43,880 bases of DNA from Nocardioides sp. (GTDB taxonomy: Bacteria > Actinomycetota > Actinomycetes > Propionibacteriales > Nocardioidaceae), in NCBI GenBank assembly GCA_025965125.1, contig JAOPXM010000115.1, positions 1 to 43,880 of the forward strand. The letters run 5' to 3'. The notes beneath the pieces were generated by a model. The model saw only the letters and a list, made by a program, of their open reading frames with translations, ran no database searches and was not told the DNA's origin. A program made the position numbers and the translations under genes. Position 1 is the first letter of the stretch. Every line of letters starts with the position of its first letter. Below are positions 8,001 to 15,952 of this stretch, one piece after another.

Positions 8001-8911
8001 CCCACCCCATGCTGAGCCTGACCGACGAGGTCGCCAGCGCACTGGCGGACGGCACCCCCGTGGTCGCGCTGGAGAGCACGATCATCAGCCACGGCATGCC
8101 CTACCCGCAGAACGTCGCGATGGCCCTCGAGGTCGAGGGCATCATCCGAGAGCACGGTGCCGTGCCGGCCACGATCGCGATCCTCGACGGGCGGCCCCGG
8201 ATCGGACTGGACGCCGACGACCTCGAGCTGCTCGCCAGCCACGGCGACGTCACCAAAGTGAGCGTGCGGGACCTACCGTTCGTCGTCGCCCGCGGGACGC
8301 ACGGCGCGACGACCGTGGCCGCGACGATGCGGCTGGCAGCGCTGGCCGGTGTCCGGGTCTTCGTGACCGGAGGACTGGGTGGTGTGCACCGCGGCGCCCA
8401 GCAGACCTTCGACGTCAGCGCCGACCTGACCGAGCTGGGCGCGACCGACGTGGCCGTCGTGAGCGCGGGGGTGAAGAGCATTCTCGACATCGGCCTGACG
8501 CTGGAAACCCTTGAAACGCTGGGGGTTCCGGTCCTGGCCTACGGCAGCGACGAGTTCCCGTCGTTCTTCTCGCGCAGCAGCGGGCACGCGGCCCCGATGC
8601 GTGTCGACTCGCCCGCCGAGGTGGCCGCTGTGATGCGTGCCAAGTGGGACCTCGGCATCTCCGGTGGGCTGGTGATCGCGAATCCGATTCCCGTCGACGA
8701 CGAGATCCCGGCCGACGAGATCGGCGGCATCATCGAGCAGGCGTTGGCCGACATGGATGCGCTCGGCATCCACGGCAAGGACGCCACCCCGTACCTCCTC
8801 GGCCGCATCGTCGAGATCACGGGAGGTGCCAGCCTGACGGCAAACATCGCGCTCGTCCGCGACAACGCACGGCTGGGTGCCGCGATCGCCCGGGAGTACG
8901 CAGCGTCCTGA
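7997..8911 (+). CDS. psuG: Pseudouridine-5'-phosphate glycosidase
   Basis: 304-residue enzyme that splits pseudouridine 5'-phosphate to uracil and ribose 5-phosphate, breaking the C-C glycosidic bond. Family signatures: ALESTIISHGMPYPQN near residue 24, GTHGATTVAATM near 99, FVTGGLGGVHRGA near 120, GVKSILDIG near 157, and GKDATPYLLGRI near 256. The start overlaps the psuK stop by ATGA, showing translational coupling. The products feed the pyrimidine and pentose pools, and the pathway recycles modified bases from RNA turnover. The fusion gene at 8931 starts 19 bases later. Confidence 0.96.
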   Translation: MTHPMLSLTDEVASALADGTPVVALESTIISHGMPYPQNVAMALEVEGIIREHGAVPATIAILDGRPRIGLDADDLELLASHGDVTKVSVRDLPFVVARGTHGATTVAATMRLAALAGVRVFVTGGLGGVHRGAQQTFDVSADLTELGATDVAVVSAGVKSILDIGLTLETLETLGVPVLAYGSDEFPSFFSRSSGHAAPMRVDSPAEVAAVMRAKWDLGISGGLVIANPIPVDDEIPADEIGGIIEQALADMDALGIHGKDATPYLLGRIVEITGGASLTANIALVRDNARLGAAIAREYAAS

Positions 8912-8930
8912 GATGCGGCAGGGTGTCACC

Positions 8931-10640
8931 GTGCACTACGTCGGGATCGACCTCGCCTGGGGCGAGAAGCAGCCCACGGGGCTGGCGGTGCTCGACGCCG
9001 AAGGCCGGCTGCTGCACGTCTCGACGGTGCGCACCGACGAGCAGATCGCGATCGCGCTCGCGCCGTACGTCGAGGGCCCTTGCCTGGTCGCGATCGACGC
9101 CCCCCTGATCGTCAGGAACGCGACGGGGTCGCGGCCGGCGGAGAAGGCGCTGAGCAAGGACTTCCGTCAGTTCGACGCAGGGACGCATCCGTCCAACACC
9201 GGGAAACCCGAGTTCGCGAACGGGACCCGCGGCGCTCGGGTCTGCAAGCTGCTCGGTCTCGACATGGATCCGCGCTCGGGCAGAGACCGCCGGGCGATCG
9301 AGGTCTACCCGCACCCAGCGACCGTGGTGCTGTTCTCGCTCGGTCGCATCCTGAAGTACAAGCAGAAGCAGGGCCGGGACCTCGAGCTGCTCCGCAGCGA
9401 ACTGCTCACGTTGATGCGCCATGTCGAGGGAGTCGTCGAGACGGACGTCAACTGGGTCGGGATGCGCGCCCGCGTCGAGACGGCCACCCGGAAGAGCGAG
9501 CTACGGGTGGTCGAGGACCAGGTGGACGCGGTGATCTGTGCGTACGTCGCGCTGTTCGCCGAACGCTGGCCGGCCCGCACCACGACGTACGGAGACTTCG
9601 AGACCGGCTACATCGTCACCCCGGCCCTGCCGGACGGGAGCGACGCCCTGCGCGCCGCGATCCAGGAGTACGCCGCGCAGCAGCCAGCTCTCGCGGAGGC
9701 CGGACGCCTTGCGGTGGAGCTGGTGACCGCGATCCTGGACGAGGCCGGCATCAACTACCTGAGCGTCAGCGGTCGCACCAAGGGCGTCAACTCGTTCGCG
9801 GAGAAGGCCGGGCGCACCGTTGACGGTCGGCTGATGTACCCCGACCCGCTGCGCGAGATCACCGACCAGATCGGGGTCCGGGTGATCACCTATGTGCACA
9901 GCGATGTCGCGGCGGTCGCGGGTCTGCTCGGTGAGCAGGTGGTGGTGCACGACGACCGCGACATGGGTGAGGAGACCGCGAGCGAGGGCAGGTTCGGCTA
10001 TGCCAGCCGGCACCTGCTGATCGGGTTGGACGCCGCCCGAGAGGGCCAGCCGGCGTACGAGACGCTCCGTGGGCGGGTGGCCCAGGTGCAGATACGAACC
10101 GTGCTCCAGCACGCGTGGGCGGAGTTCGAGCACGACATCCGCTACAAGGGCACGATCCCCGACGAGCACGTTCGCGACTTCGACCGGCGGTTCACGCTGG
10201 CGGCCGGGTTGCTCGAGCTGGCCGACCGCGAGTTCTCGACGATCCGCGACCGGCTCCGGACCGGTCCGGCCGAACGCGTCGAGGCGCACGACGACGACCC
10301 GCGCATCGACCCGCGTGAGCTCGCCGCCTTCCTCGCTGGTCAGTACGCCGATGCCGGCTGGTCGCGCACCGAGCACTACGCGTGGATCTCCGGGCTGTTG
10401 CTCGAGCTCGGCGTCACGTCGCTCGACGAGCTCGGCGACGTGCTGCGGCCGGTGGACGATCTCGGCATCAACGAGCGGATGGAGTACCGCTACCCGCCCG
10501 GTGCCGTGCGCCGGCTCGACGATGCCCTTCTCGCCGTCTTCGGCGAGCAGTACGTCGGCCTGCACGGCAATGCGCACCGGGCGCCCCTGCTCCGGCAGCG
10601 TCTCGAGAAGATCATGGGAGCCGCGGGCGCCGTCGGGTGA
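8931..10640 (+). CDS. DUF429 RNase-H-like domain fused to a RelA/SpoT (p)ppGpp synthetase domain
   Basis: 569 residues. Residues 1-235 match DUF429, a predicted RNase-H-fold nuclease: VHYVGIDLAWG with Asp7, then LVAIDAPLIV, an IEVYPHPA segment and a final VEDQVDAVICAYVAL. Residues 245-420 form a RelA/SpoT synthetase domain: SGRTKGVNSFAEKAGR (about 280), REITDQIGVRVITYV with Asp312, GRFGYASRHLLIGL, then QIRT (387-390) and LQHAWAEFEHDIRYKG. The remaining ~150 residues are helical and unassigned. In the usual EXQIRT motif the Glu is Gln385 here, so synthetase activity is uncertain. GTG at 8931 has AGGG 7 bases upstream; ATG at 8913 is the alternative. No HD hydrolase domain is present. Mycobacterial RelZ is a comparable RNase HII-RelA/SpoT fusion, but with a different nuclease. 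Confidence 0.85.
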   Translation: MHYVGIDLAWGEKQPTGLAVLDAEGRLLHVSTVRTDEQIAIALAPYVEGPCLVAIDAPLIVRNATGSRPAEKALSKDFRQFDAGTHPSNTGKPEFANGTRGARVCKLLGLDMDPRSGRDRRAIEVYPHPATVVLFSLGRILKYKQKQGRDLELLRSELLTLMRHVEGVVETDVNWVGMRARVETATRKSELRVVEDQVDAVICAYVALFAERWPARTTTYGDFETGYIVTPALPDGSDALRAAIQEYAAQQPALAEAGRLAVELVTAILDEAGINYLSVSGRTKGVNSFAEKAGRTVDGRLMYPDPLREITDQIGVRVITYVHSDVAAVAGLLGEQVVVHDDRDMGEETASEGRFGYASRHLLIGLDAAREGQPAYETLRGRVAQVQIRTVLQHAWAEFEHDIRYKGTIPDEHVRDFDRRFTLAAGLLELADREFSTIRDRLRTGPAERVEAHDDDPRIDPRELAAFLAGQYADAGWSRTEHYAWISGLLLELGVTSLDELGDVLRPVDDLGINERMEYRYPPGAVRRLDDALLAVFGEQYVGLHGNAHRAPLLRQRLEKIMGAAGAVG

Positions 10641-10647
10641 CGATCCG

Positions 10648-12405
10648 CTACTTGATGGTCACACTTGCTTCGGCCGCTGCAGGTGTGAGGGAAGGACTGC
10701 CCAGATAGTCCACGTTCACGGTGTACTGCCCGGGCAGGAACGACCTGAACCGAGGGGTTGCCCTGCCGTTCACCAGGTCCACCGTCCTCGTTCGCAGGTG
10801 GATCCGCACGGTCGCCTGGCCGGTCGGGGTCCCCGCCACTCCTGGCGGTGCGGTCACCTCGATGTGCACCACCGCCCGGCCGCGCCTGCCAATGGTGCGC
10901 AGGGACACGGTGGCAGGGGCGGTGACCAGCCCGTCGACCGTGAGCAGCTGGGTCGCTGACTGGTAGCCCGGCTTGGTCACGTCGACGCGGACCGTCAGCT
11001 GCGTGCCGACGTCTTCCGGCACGGTGCGGTACGACGCGCGGCTGGCCCCGACGATCTCGGCCCCGTCCCGCAGCCAGGCATAGGCCGGTGTTGCGTCCGG
11101 GGGGGTGAAGGCACCCGGCTGGACCGTGAGCTTCTCTCCGAGAGCGGGCGTGCCGGTCACGGCCGCGGCCTGCGTGATGGTCACGGTCGGCTGCGCCGTG
11201 GCGTGAAACTTGTCGATGCGTGCCGCGGCCCGCTTGCGGATCAGGGGCAGGGAGTCATACAGGTGTTGCCCGGGACAGGCGGTGTCATTGGTGTCCCGAT
11301 GTCCGTCGATCACGGGAAGATCGACCACCTGTCTCGATCGATACTTGTCGCTGCCCTCCGAAAGAACCTCCGCATGTCCCATTGGCTTGCGGCCGTAGAG
11401 GTCGAGCTTCCAGGCGGCCACCCTCACGATGGCACTCAGCATTGCCGCCGTCGGGGTCACCAGCTCGAAGTTGCCAATGGCCGACACTCCGGTCGAGGTC
11501 GCGTTGAAGCCGAGCGTGTGGGCACCCCGCACGGGGCGCGCCGCGCCGCCGGCCCGGCCGACCCAGAGTCTTCCGAACCTGTCGACCAGGAAGTTGTAGC
11601 CGATGTCGGACCAGCCGAGATTGCTGGTGTGGTAGCGATACATACCGCGAATGAGTGCGGGGACATCCGCCTCGGAGTAGTCGTTGCTGTTCACGGTGTG
11701 GTGGACATGAACCTGCTGGATGGTCGAGTTGTAGCTGGGTGTGCCATCGCGCCAGCTCTCATCCGCACCCCAGTCGCTACGGGTCAGGATGGCCGGTCGC
11801 GGAACCGCGGGATCGACGGCAGCCCGTGAAGCTCGGTCCGAGCGGCCAACGCCGACCCGGCTCGCCGTGACCATCCCATCACCTGGTCGTGGTGCTGGAC
11901 GGAGAAGCACCAACGTCAGCTCACGCGGTCGGGACCCCGCCACCTGCACCTGGATTCCGTCCGAGTCACCTATCCACACCAGCTCCGTGCCGACGACACC
12001 CGTGCTCTCGCCCGAGTCGTCGTCGGGCAGGTCGTGAAGGATGGGGAGCCGCTGCCAGGGCCGCCACGCGCCGGCCACACGCGACCTGATGTGGATGTGG
12101 GGGTGCCCGTCGTTCGCGTGCCAGGTGAACGCAACCATCGAGTGGGTCGACGTCGGCAGGTGAGCCGACCGCCACCGATGCGGCGACACCTGGGGCAGCA
12201 GGGCATCACCCAGCCTGACCTCGAGCGAGCCCACGTCCGACCCATAGCTCGAGGAGAGCTCGAGCGTCGGCAGCCCCGCGAACTCGTGAGCCGACTTGTC
12301 CTGTGACCCGCTGAGCTTGGCCGCCGCTCCGACGGCCCCGATGGCGACCACGCCACCGGCCAACGCCTTCAGCAGTGGTCGACGACGGGTTGGCACAGGC
12401 TCCAT
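10648..12405 (-). CDS. Secreted PGRP/N-acetylmuramoyl-L-alanine amidase family protein
   Basis: 585 residues. The N-terminus RRRPLLKALAGGVVAIGAVG resembles a twin-arginine or Sec signal. Residues 205-395 are a PGRP/amidase_2 domain: ILTRSDWGADESW, zinc-type His in VHVHHTVNSNDY (His235/236), IGYNFLVDRFGRLWVGRAGG, and DGHRDTNDTACPG, which supplies the second His and Cys ligands. The catalytic set looks complete, so cleavage of the MurNAc-L-Ala bond is expected. The C-terminal ~180 residues contain two Ig-like or bacterial-surface repeats (PALGEKLTVQPGAFTPP and a VSLRTIGRRGRAVVHIEV segment). The stop lies 7 bases from that of the convergent fusion gene. Confidence 0.9.
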   Translation of the reverse strand: MEPVPTRRRPLLKALAGGVVAIGAVGAAAKLSGSQDKSAHEFAGLPTLELSSSYGSDVGSLEVRLGDALLPQVSPHRWRSAHLPTSTHSMVAFTWHANDGHPHIHIRSRVAGAWRPWQRLPILHDLPDDDSGESTGVVGTELVWIGDSDGIQVQVAGSRPRELTLVLLRPAPRPGDGMVTASRVGVGRSDRASRAAVDPAVPRPAILTRSDWGADESWRDGTPSYNSTIQQVHVHHTVNSNDYSEADVPALIRGMYRYHTSNLGWSDIGYNFLVDRFGRLWVGRAGGAARPVRGAHTLGFNATSTGVSAIGNFELVTPTAAMLSAIVRVAAWKLDLYGRKPMGHAEVLSEGSDKYRSRQVVDLPVIDGHRDTNDTACPGQHLYDSLPLIRKRAAARIDKFHATAQPTVTITQAAAVTGTPALGEKLTVQPGAFTPPDATPAYAWLRDGAEIVGASRASYRTVPEDVGTQLTVRVDVTKPGYQSATQLLTVDGLVTAPATVSLRTIGRRGRAVVHIEVTAPPGVAGTPTGQATVRIHLRTRTVDLVNGRATPRFRSFLPGQYTVNVDYLGSPSLTPAAAEASVTIK

Positions 12406-12457
12406 CCCTCAATCATGCGCCACATCAGTCTCATGGATCACAGACACACCACAGGTA

Positions 12458-12511
12458 CCGGGCTGCCGGGCAGCCGTCAGGCGTGCTGACGCGACTGGGC
12501 CGGCAGCCCGG
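12458..12511. repeat. Nested inverted repeat in the amidase/P450 divergent spacer
   Basis: Outer perfect arms CCGGGCTGCCGG (12458-12469) and CCGGCAGCCCGG (12500-12511) enclose a second hairpin GTCAG-GCGTG-CTGAC (12476-12490). The two flanking genes point away from each other, so this is not a terminator. It sits directly upstream of the P450 -35 box and may be a regulator site or a cruciform. Confidence 0.7.
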
Positions 12512-12515
12512 CTCG

Positions 12516-12544
12516 TTGACAGATTCGCAGGAATGTCTCACTCT
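12516..12544 (+). promoter_or_regulatory. Promoter of the P450 gene
   Basis: Perfect -35 TTGACA (12516-12521), 17-base spacer, -10-like CACTCT (12539-12544), then 6 bases to ATG at 12551. This geometry predicts a leaderless transcript and decides between the two candidate ATG codons at 12533 and 12551. Confidence 0.55.
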
Positions 12545-12550
12545 CGGGAC

Positions 12551-13777
12551 ATGACGAGCGAGATGTCCACCAAGGCGGCGTACTGTCCCGGCAGCGCCGA
12601 GACCTGGCACAGCCCCTGGCAGATGTACGCCGACCTCCGCGATCACGATCCCGTGCACCACGTGATCCCCGAGGGCCGGGAGCAGCACGACTACTACGTG
12701 CTGTCGCGGCACGCGGACGTACTGGCTGCCTCGGTCGACCATGCGACGTTCTCGTCCGCCCAGGGGCTCAGCGTCGCCTACGGCGAGCTCGAGACGATCG
12801 GCCTCGCCGACAACCCGCCGCTGGTGATGATGGACCCACCCGACCACACGGCCTTCCGTCGGCTGGTCTCCCGGGGCTTCACGCCGCGTCAGGTCGAGTC
12901 CGTCGAGCCGCAGGTGCGCGCCTTCGTGGTCGAGCGCTTGGAGCGCCTGCGCGATGAGGGTGAGGGCGACATCGTGCACGCACTGTTCAAGCCGCTGCCC
13001 AGCACGGTCGTTGCGCACTACCTCGGAGTGCCGGGCGACGGGCGCGAGCGGTTCGACGCGTGGACGGACGCCATCGTCGCGAGCGGCTCGGCCGGCAACC
13101 CGGCCGGCGCGACGGAGGCCGTCGTCGGCATGTTCGGCTACTTCTCGGAGCTCATCGAGCGGCGGCGTCGCGAACCCGGCGACGACACGGTCTCCCATCT
13201 CGTGCAGGGCGGGGTCGCCGACGACGATGCCGGCATCCTCTCGATCCTCGCCTACGTCTTCGCCGTGGTCACCGGCGGCAACGACACGACGACCGGCCTG
13301 CTCGGCGGCGCGGTGCAGCTGCTCCAGCAGTGCCCCGACCAGCGCGCCGCGCTCGCGGCGGACCCCACGTTGGTCAGGGGCGCCGTCGACGAGCTCCTTC
13401 GGATGACCTCCCCGGTCCAGGGCCTGGCCCGCACTCCGACGCGTGACGTCACCTTCGCCACCGACCACGGCAGTGTCACCATCCCGGAGGGTCGCAAGGC
13501 GCTCCTGCTCTACGCCGCCGCCAACCGCGACCCGCGTCGGTACGGTCCCGACGCCGAGGAGCTCGACGTACGCCGCAACCCCGGCCAGATCCTGGCCTTC
13601 GGCCAGGGCAACCACCACTGCCTCGGCGCTGCCGCCGCGCGCATGCAGGCCAGGGTCGCGCTGGAGGAGCTCCTCACCCGCTTCCCCGACTTCGTGGTGG
13701 ACGTCGCCGCTGTGGAGTGGGCGCCCGGCCCCTACGTGCGGCGCCCGTTGTCGGTCCCGTTCCGGGCAGCACCGTGA
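12551..13777 (+). CDS. Cytochrome P450
   Basis: 408-residue soluble bacterial P450 monooxygenase. The I-helix oxygen-activation motif is TGGNDTTT (about 241-248, with Gly in place of the usual Ala), the ExxR salt bridge is Glu281-Leu-Leu-Arg284, and the haem loop FGQGNHHCLG places the thiolate ligand at Cys357. It needs ferredoxin and reductase partners, none of which is nearby. ATG 12551 fits the promoter geometry; 12533 would have its AGGA only one base upstream. The tetR gene begins within the last codons (GTGA overlap), so regulator and enzyme are translated together. Substrate unknown; CYP subfamily not assigned. Confidence 0.93.
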   Translation: MTSEMSTKAAYCPGSAETWHSPWQMYADLRDHDPVHHVIPEGREQHDYYVLSRHADVLAASVDHATFSSAQGLSVAYGELETIGLADNPPLVMMDPPDHTAFRRLVSRGFTPRQVESVEPQVRAFVVERLERLRDEGEGDIVHALFKPLPSTVVAHYLGVPGDGRERFDAWTDAIVASGSAGNPAGATEAVVGMFGYFSELIERRRREPGDDTVSHLVQGGVADDDAGILSILAYVFAVVTGGNDTTTGLLGGAVQLLQQCPDQRAALAADPTLVRGAVDELLRMTSPVQGLARTPTRDVTFATDHGSVTIPEGRKALLLYAAANRDPRRYGPDAEELDVRRNPGQILAFGQGNHHCLGAAAARMQARVALEELLTRFPDFVVDVAAVEWAPGPYVRRPLSVPFRAAP

Positions 13778-14316
13778 CGGGCTGGCTGGGCGACGATCGC
13801 ACCCGCGTCGCAGCGGAGCGCATCCTGGATGCGGCGGCCGAGCTGTTCGTCGAGCGCGGTGTGGCGGGCGTCGGGATGGGCGAGATCGCCGGGGTGGCCG
13901 GGTGCTCGCGCGCGACCCTCTACCGCTACTTCGCGGACCGCGGCGAGCTTCATCTCGCCTTCGTTCATCGCGAGGCGCGGCGGGTCGGCGCGCTGATCTC
14001 AGCCGACGTCGCCGATGCCTCGGACCACCCGGACCGGATCGCCTCGGCGGTGCTGTCCGCCGTACGACATGTGCGGGAGGCTCCGACGCTCGCTGCCTGG
14101 TTCCGAGCCGGCGACGCAGCCAGGACGGCCGAGCTTGCCCAGTCCTCGCCGGTCATTGAGGCACTCGGCCTCTCGGTCGTCGAGGATCCCGTCGCGGCTC
14201 GCTGGCTGGTCCGGGTCATCGTCTCGCTGCTGACAGTGCCCGGCCGCGACGACGCAGACGAGCGCGGCCTGGTGGAGCGGTTCGTCGTGCCCGCCCTTGC
14301 CGGGTCGTCCGCCTGA
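13774..14316 (+). CDS. TetR family regulator, coupled to P450
   Basis: 180-residue regulator. The HTH reads AAERILDAAAELFVERGVAG then GEIAGVAGCSRATLYRYFAD (about residues 12-52). GTG at 13774 overlaps the P450 stop in GTGA; longer in-frame starts would lie inside the P450 gene and add no recognisable sequence. Co-transcription suggests it controls the P450 promoter, possibly through the nested repeat at 12458-12511, which is an inference from position only. The C-terminal domain carries no recognisable ligand signature. Confidence 0.9.
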   Translation: MTGWLGDDRTRVAAERILDAAAELFVERGVAGVGMGEIAGVAGCSRATLYRYFADRGELHLAFVHREARRVGALISADVADASDHPDRIASAVLSAVRHVREAPTLAAWFRAGDAARTAELAQSSPVIEALGLSVVEDPVAARWLVRVIVSLLTVPGRDDADERGLVERFVVPALAGSSA

Positions 14317-14356
14317 CGAGGTGCCCCAGCAAACCTGATGCGGACGACTCGTCAGG
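14312..14356. terminator. Probable bidirectional terminator between tetR and globin genes
   Basis: Inverted repeat CCTGACGAG (14312-14320) and CTCGTCAGG (14348-14356), 27-base loop. Each arm contains the stop codon of one of the two convergent genes (TGA 14314-14316 for tetR; TGA on the minus strand at 14354-14352 for the globin). No T-tract. Confidence 0.5.
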
Positions 14357-14831
14357 GTTGGTAGGGCGGCGCGACTCCCCAGCCCCACCTGGGGACCGGA
14401 GCCTGCTCGACGACCGGTGCGCCCGGCTGCGAGTTCTGCAGGGCGAGCCGGGTGCCCCACTCGAGGTAGCCGACCAGGGCCGCCCGGAACTCCGGGTCGT
14501 CGGGCAACGCGGCGTCATCGGCGGCGAGGCTCATGGTGGACGCGAAGCGGTGTCGCTGCTCGACAGTGATGCCGAGGTCGCGATGGTGCGCCAGCATCCG
14601 CTGATAGCCGCCGTGCTCTCGCGTGTAGGTGTCGGGTCCGCCGAACACCTCGTCCCACCAGGCGGCGACGTTGGCACGGTGCTCCTCCGAGACCCCGCCG
14701 GGAAAGAACGGACTGAGCAGCTCGTCGACCTCGACCCGGTTGTAGAACGCGTCGATCAGCCTTCGGATGGCGTCGCTCCCGCCGGCCCACTCGTAGAGGG
14801 TGGGCACCGAGTGGTCGTCCATCGAAGCCAT
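14352..14831 (-). CDS. Group II truncated haemoglobin (GlbO-like)
   Basis: 159 residues with a 2-on-2 globin fold: TLYEWAGGSDAIRRLIDAFY (about 11-30, with the B10-type Tyr30), LSPFFPGG, and YQRMLAHHRDLGI, where His83 is the probable proximal haem ligand. The tail PVPRWGWGVAPPY is typical of an actinobacterial branch of these globins. Likely roles are O2 or NO handling. Where I would expect Trp in the G-helix motif QRxRW the sequence reads QRHRF; this comparison is from memory. ATG 14831 has no ribosome site but TAACTT lies 6 bases upstream, so a leaderless mRNA is likely. Confidence 0.85.
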   Translation of the reverse strand: MASMDDHSVPTLYEWAGGSDAIRRLIDAFYNRVEVDELLSPFFPGGVSEEHRANVAAWWDEVFGGPDTYTREHGGYQRMLAHHRDLGITVEQRHRFASTMSLAADDAALPDDPEFRAALVGYLEWGTRLALQNSQPGAPVVEQAPVPRWGWGVAPPYQP

Positions 14832-14905
14832 GCCGAGAAGTTACCCGGACCCGACAGACGGTCAGCCGAGCCCGGTGCGGTCACGGGGCAGGCAGAGCGA
14901 CATTT

Positions 14906-15898
14906 TCAGCCACCCGATGCGTCGCGAAGCTTCGCGAGCAACGGCTTCGCGGCCTGGTCCAGGAACGCCTGCTGGTGCTTGTCGCCGACCTGGACCAGGG
15001 CGATGTCGGTGAAGCCGGCCGTCCAGAACGCGCCTACTGCGTCGACGATCGCGTCCAGGTCGGGACCGCACGGGATCGATCCGGCCACGTCGTCAGGGGT
15101 CACGAACCGGCTGGCGGCCGCGAAACCGGCCGGCGTCGGCAGGTCGGCGTTCACCGACCACCCACCGGCGAACCAGCGGAACTGCTCGTGGGCGAGCTGC
15201 CTGGCGGACTCCTCGTCCGGGCCCCAGCAGATCGGGATCTGGCCGATCGCCCTGGCACCGGAAGGTCCGATGGCAGTGGCGCCTTCGGTGGCGTTCCACG
15301 ACTCCACCAGGTCGGCCCGCGGCTCGACCGCGATCAGGTGATCAGCGATCGGGGCAAAGCGTTCTATTGCGCGCGGGCCGGCCACCGCGATCGCGATCTC
15401 CACGGGGACGTCGGGCCGGTCCCAGATCCGCGCCGAGTCCACGTCGAAGTGCTCCCCGCGGAAGTCCACGAGGCTCCCGGTGTGCAGCCGGCGGATGATC
15501 TCGACAGCCTCGACCAGCATCGACTGCCTGGTCGCGATGCCGGGCCACCCGGCTCCCACCACGTGCTCGTTGAGGCTCTCACCGGCACCCAGGCCGAGCG
15601 TGAACCGGCCCTCCGCCAGCACCTGCAGGGTTGCGGCCTTCTGTGCGACAACGGCCGGGTGGTAGCGCATCGTCGGGCAGGTCACGTAGGTCATGAGGTC
15701 CACCCGGGACGTGGCCTGTGCGACCGCCCCGAGCACGGTCCACGCGTACGGCGCGTGGCCCTGCTCGGTGAGCCAGGGTGAGTAGTGGTCGCTGCACACC
15801 TCGAAGTCGAAGCCCGCCTCCTCGGCGCCGGCGGCGTAGGACACCAGCTCACGCGGCCCGCTCTGCTCGGTCATCAGGGTGTAGCCGAAGTTCGTCAT
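14906..15898 (-). CDS. F420-dependent LLM-class oxidoreductase (TIGR03557-like)
   Basis: 330-residue luciferase-fold enzyme. The start MTNFGYTLMTEQSGPRELV is the characteristic opening of the family related to F420-dependent glucose-6-phosphate dehydrogenase. Other conserved stretches: CSDHYSPWLTEQGHAPYAW (about 37-55), the LGLGAGESLNEHVVG segment (about 105), and PVEIAIAVAGPRAIE. It should use coenzyme F420 as hydride acceptor or donor; the substrate is unknown. ATG at 15898 matches the family start; the much longer in-frame opening upstream overlaps the divergent DinB gene and is not real. No operon partner. Confidence 0.9.
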   Translation of the reverse strand: MTNFGYTLMTEQSGPRELVSYAAGAEEAGFDFEVCSDHYSPWLTEQGHAPYAWTVLGAVAQATSRVDLMTYVTCPTMRYHPAVVAQKAATLQVLAEGRFTLGLGAGESLNEHVVGAGWPGIATRQSMLVEAVEIIRRLHTGSLVDFRGEHFDVDSARIWDRPDVPVEIAIAVAGPRAIERFAPIADHLIAVEPRADLVESWNATEGATAIGPSGARAIGQIPICWGPDEESARQLAHEQFRWFAGGWSVNADLPTPAGFAAASRFVTPDDVAGSIPCGPDLDAIVDAVGAFWTAGFTDIALVQVGDKHQQAFLDQAAKPLLAKLRDASGG

Positions 15899-15952
15899 GA
15901 AGCCCCGGGTACCCACTTCGCCGGTTGTGGTCACCGACGTACCTTCGGACCC

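Noticed and set aside
8877-8930. N-terminal extension of the DUF429-RelA/SpoT fusion
   Set aside because: The upstream in-frame codons overlap the end of psuG and have no homology to DUF429; a start at 8931 or 8913 is more likely.
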